Shown: piece by piece, positions 6,043 to 8,044 of the stretch
Layout: the number at the start of each line of letters is the position of its first letter
How positions within the stretch are numbered: the first letter of the stretch is position 1
Assembly (NCBI GenBank): GCA_003154555.1
Contig: PMDT01000054.1
Coordinates: 1-8,044, forward strand
Source: Spirochaetaceae bacterium
GTDB taxonomy: Bacteria > Spirochaetota > Spirochaetia > SZUA-6 > Fen-1364
Direction of reading: 5' to 3'
DNA length: 8,044 nucleotides
The notes under the pieces: model-generated
Told to the model about the DNA's origin: nothing
Database searches by the model: none
What the model saw: only the letters and a program-made list of their open reading frames with translations
Program-made: the position numbers and the translations under genes

Positions 6043-6069
6043 CCCGGCACGGCCGGGGGCCGTGCCGGG
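6043..6069 (-). terminator. Perfect 12-bp hairpin after the binding-protein gene
   Basis: CCCGGCACGGCC (6043-6054) and GGCCGTGCCGGG (6058-6069) are exact reverse complements around a three-base loop. The hairpin lies 21 bases after the stop codon of the binding-protein gene. The minus strand after it has no T-run, so it is better read as an mRNA 3'-end protector or partial attenuator than a full intrinsic terminator. That would let the binding protein be made in excess over the ATPase and permease. Confidence 0.6.
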
Positions 6070-6090
6070 AGTCAGACTCAAGCGCGCGAG

Positions 6091-7080
6091 CTAGCGAATG
6101 TTCTTCTGCGCGAGAGGCGCGACGAAGTCTACATTCGACTTGTCAACGAATCCAGCCCCTGTATTGATATGGAGGCCGGAGAATCCGTAGACCTTCGCGA
6201 GACAGACCTGGAGGATCGGCAGGTAGCCTTGCAGCCACTCCTGCTGATCGATGACCAGGCCGGTCCAGCCGCCCTTGATCGCGGAGATAGTGGCGGGGGA
6301 GAGGTCGAAGCCTGCGATATTGATATCGCCAGCCTTCTTGCCGGCCGCCTGCAGGTACGTCTGCGCCGTGGCGGTAAGACCGCCGTGGTCAGTGACGACC
6401 AGCTTCACATCCGGATGGGAAGACACGTAGCCGGCAAACGTCGGAGTGCCGGCCGCCGGGTCCTTGTTTGTCGCCGCGTCGATCTCGTTGTAGTCAACGA
6501 CGCAGCCGGCTTCCTTCAGCGCATCGATGACGCCCTTTGTGCGCTCGCCGCGTGCGGGCTGGGAAAGGAGACCCCATACCATGGCGCGGTCACCCTTCTT
6601 GAGATTGAAGCGCTTCACTGCCTCTGCTCCGAGGGCGTGGCCTGCAGTATAGTTTTCCGCACCGACATACCCGAAGCCCTTGGCCGCGTACTTCGCCTCG
6701 GCTTTGTCGAGGGTGGTGTTCTGCGTGGTGACGATGATGCCCTTGGCCTCGGCCTGGTCGATCAGCGCATCGAATGAGGCGTCACCCGGGTGGCCCATGA
6801 TGCAGATCCCGTCCGGCTTCATTGCAACGGCTTCCTGGAACTGCTGGATCATGGTCTGCGGGTCCCAGTTCGACCATTCGTAGTCGACCTTCACGCCCAG
6901 GTCCGCTTCCGCCTGCTTCGCGCCGTTGTACACGTTCACGGCGAAAACACCGCCCTGCGGTCCGCCCGGGAAGAACACGATGTGGACCCCCTGGGCCCAC
7001 TTGGTCTGCGCCGTTGCCATTGACGCGACCATCGCCAGTGCCAGCACGACCCCGGCGATTGCGAATGTTCTGGACTTCAT
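6091..7080 (-). CDS. Sugar ABC transporter substrate-binding protein
   Basis: A 329-residue periplasmic sugar-binding protein of the ribose/galactose-binding class (Peripla_BP_4-like). Residues 1-24 form a signal peptide: KSR, a hydrophobic core to about residue 20, then ATA before Gln25 as the likely cleavage site. No lipobox cysteine is present, so it should be soluble. Two Rossmann-like lobes follow, with VHIVFFPGGPQGG at the first strand, PDGICIMG (89-96), GYVGAENYTAG (137-147), ARGERTKG (176-183), VVTDHGG (228-234) and VIDQQEW (276-282). By analogy with RbsB, an Arg near 177-180, Asp231 and Gln279/280 could contact the sugar. A longer start at 7116 is open, but GAGGAGG eight bases before the ATG at 7080 and the signal peptide decide for 7080. 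A second binding-protein gene lies just upstream, and the matching ATPase and permease lie downstream. Confidence 0.94.
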   Translation of the reverse strand: MKSRTFAIAGVVLALAMVASMATAQTKWAQGVHIVFFPGGPQGGVFAVNVYNGAKQAEADLGVKVDYEWSNWDPQTMIQQFQEAVAMKPDGICIMGHPGDASFDALIDQAEAKGIIVTTQNTTLDKAEAKYAAKGFGYVGAENYTAGHALGAEAVKRFNLKKGDRAMVWGLLSQPARGERTKGVIDALKEAGCVVDYNEIDAATNKDPAAGTPTFAGYVSSHPDVKLVVTDHGGLTATAQTYLQAAGKKAGDINIAGFDLSPATISAIKGGWTGLVIDQQEWLQGYLPILQVCLAKVYGFSGLHINTGAGFVDKSNVDFVAPLAQKNIR

Positions 7081-7088
7081 ACGCGAAA

Positions 7089-7095
7089 CCTCCTC
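7089..7095 (-). promoter_or_regulatory. Strong ribosome binding site GAGGAGG of the binding protein
   Basis: GAGGAGG on the minus strand lies eight bases before the ATG at 7080 and places the signal peptide exactly at the N-terminus. It is among the strongest ribosome binding sites in the window, as expected for an abundantly made binding protein. Confidence 0.8.
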
Positions 7096-7106
7096 AGAAT
7101 GATTCG

Positions 7107-7129
7107 AAGGCCCCAACGGGGCTTTTTTT
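7107..7129 (+). terminator. Terminator-like hairpin with T-run, oriented against the surrounding genes
   Basis: GCCCC (7110-7114), loop AAC, GGGGC (7118-7122) and seven T (7123-7129) look like an intrinsic terminator on the plus strand. The stem extends by a G-T and two A-T pairs using 7107-7109. The flanking genes run on the minus strand, where the A-run precedes the hairpin and no T-run follows. It may stop antisense transcripts, or on the minus-strand mRNA form a simple hairpin between the two binding-protein genes. Confidence 0.5.
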
Positions 7130-7130
7130 G

Positions 7131-8044
7131 TTACAAATTGTTCGTGTTGTCAGTCTCCATGCGCTTGCGGTAGGTGTCGATGTTCCGCTTGTCGACGAAG
7201 ACGACACCGGTGTCGATGACCGGGGAGAGGCTTTTGCCGTGCACCGCATCGAGGAGCCTCTCCACGGAGAGCCACCCCATGCGGTAGGTGTTCTGCACGA
7301 CACAGAAGACGATGCTGCCGTCACGGATGCCTTGGAGCGTATCGCCCAGGTCATCGAAGCCGGCGACGACCACCTGGCCCGCCTCGTCCTGGCGCTTCAG
7401 CACGGCCGCTGCCGCGGGAGCGCCCTCCGCGGAGACGCTGAAGATCGCGCTCAGGCGCGGATGCGCAGCGAGGAGCTTCTCGGTTTCGTTCACGGAGCGC
7501 GAGAAGTCCCCCCCCTCGTCCACGACCCCCACCACCGTGATGCCCGGTGCCTTCTCCGCGAGGGCGCGCTTGAATCCTGCCGTGCGCCTGTTGAGATTCG
7601 TCGCGTCCAGCCCGCCCTGCAGGATGGCCACCGAACCGCGCCCGCCCATAGTCACGGCCATGCGCTTGCCGGCTTCGTAGCCGGCGCTTTCATTGTCCGT
7701 TCCGATATACGTGAGTGCCTCGCTCGAGGGGGCGGGGGCATCCACCGTGATGACCTTGATGCCTGCCGCCATCGCCTCGTGGATGACGGCAACCAGGCCC
7801 TGGTCGTCGTTCGCCGAGATGGCGATACCGTCCACCCCGCGCGCGATCAGGTCCTCGATCACCTTGATCTGCAGGCTCACGTCGAATCGGGGCGGGGCAG
7901 CCACCTCGGAGGCAATGCCGTATTTTCTGGCCGCGTCCTCGAACCCGCTGTAGACAGAATCGAAGTAGGGATGCACGCCTTTTGGCACGATTACGAATGT
8001 GAGCTGTCGGGCGGCTCCTGTCGAAGGGCGGGGGCTCTTCCCCG
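7131..8044 (-). CDS. Second sugar ABC transporter substrate-binding protein, 5' end beyond right edge
   Basis: At least 303 residues of a periplasmic sugar-binding protein of the RbsB/Peripla_BP_4 class. The frame stays open to the window edge, so the N-terminus and any signal peptide or lipobox are outside. A GTG at 7988 exists but would begin inside the first beta-strand (LTFVIVPKGVHPYFDSVYSGF), so it is not the start. The first visible residues, rich in Pro, Ser and Gly, resemble the linker after a signal or lipid anchor. Visible-residue landmarks: VIEDLIARGVDGIAIS (first lobe, about 61-76), ITVDAP (98-103), YIGTDNESAGYEAG (112-125), NLNRRTAGF with Arg152/153, and CVVQNTYRMG with Gln250, the last two matching sugar-contact positions in RbsB. 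It is clearly diverged from the neighbouring binding protein. Stop codon to the next start is 50 bases. Confidence 0.9.
   Translation of the reverse strand, partial: GKSPRPSTGAARQLTFVIVPKGVHPYFDSVYSGFEDAARKYGIASEVAAPPRFDVSLQIKVIEDLIARGVDGIAISANDDQGLVAVIHEAMAAGIKVITVDAPAPSSEALTYIGTDNESAGYEAGKRMAVTMGGRGSVAILQGGLDATNLNRRTAGFKRALAEKAPGITVVGVVDEGGDFSRSVNETEKLLAAHPRLSAIFSVSAEGAPAAAAVLKRQDEAGQVVVAGFDDLGDTLQGIRDGSIVFCVVQNTYRMGWLSVERLLDAVHGKSLSPVIDTGVVFVDKRNIDTYRKRMETDNTNNL

Noticed and set aside
5797..6777. Long plus-strand open frame (326 codons) across the repeat region and into the binding-protein gene
   Set aside because: It lies antisense to two well-supported genes, is full of Arg/Gly/Ala repeats produced by the GC-rich array, and matches no family I recognise. 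It is a by-product of high GC.
7131..7988. Complete binding-protein gene starting at GTG 7988
   Set aside because: The frame is open to the window edge, and the GTG would remove the first beta-strand and any signal peptide, so the gene is partial here.

Overview
The window is GC-rich, densely coded bacterial DNA carrying a carbohydrate uptake and catabolism locus. The periplasmic-type sugar-binding proteins, with a classical signal peptide on one of them, suggest a diderm bacterium. A GC-rich spirochaete would fit the gene mix, but that is only a guess. No ribosomal or taxon-specific marker is present.

Layout from left to right. At 1-208 (minus) lies the start of an ABC sugar-importer ATPase that runs off the left edge. 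It follows, 14 bases downstream, an L-arabinose/L-fucose isomerase-like enzyme (223-1647, minus). Across a short divergent control region (about 1648-1786) an AraC-family regulator starts on the plus strand (1787-2686). It is followed by L-rhamnose mutarotase rhaM (2778-3092), methylglyoxal synthase mgsA (3178-3648) and a small SET-domain protein (3666-4073). Converging on these, with only three bases between stop codons, is a minus-strand ABC importer unit read from right to left: a binding protein cut by the right edge (7131-8044), a second binding protein (6091-7080), a single-domain ATPase (5098-5859) and a permease (4077-5087).

Inferred joint role: an aldose or deoxy-aldose enters through one or both ABC importers, RhaM interconverts its anomers, and the AraA-like enzyme isomerises aldose to ketose. 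A kinase and an aldolase, not seen here, would give DHAP plus an aldehyde. MgsA could then drain surplus DHAP to methylglyoxal. The AraC-type protein is the obvious local regulator. Three ATGGA repeats 21 and 19 bases apart lie beside the -35 box of the isomerase promoter, where an AraC-type activator would be expected to bind.

The most unusual non-coding structure is at 5871-6069: four tandem copies of a GC-rich unit of 42-43 bases followed by a perfect 12-bp hairpin, between the binding-protein and ATPase genes. Its position resembles that of REP/BIME elements in other binding-protein operons. The most unexpected gene is the SET-domain protein, with an intact zinc-type post-SET cysteine cluster, inside a sugar operon. 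No CRISPR array, tRNA, rRNA or insertion sequence was seen.
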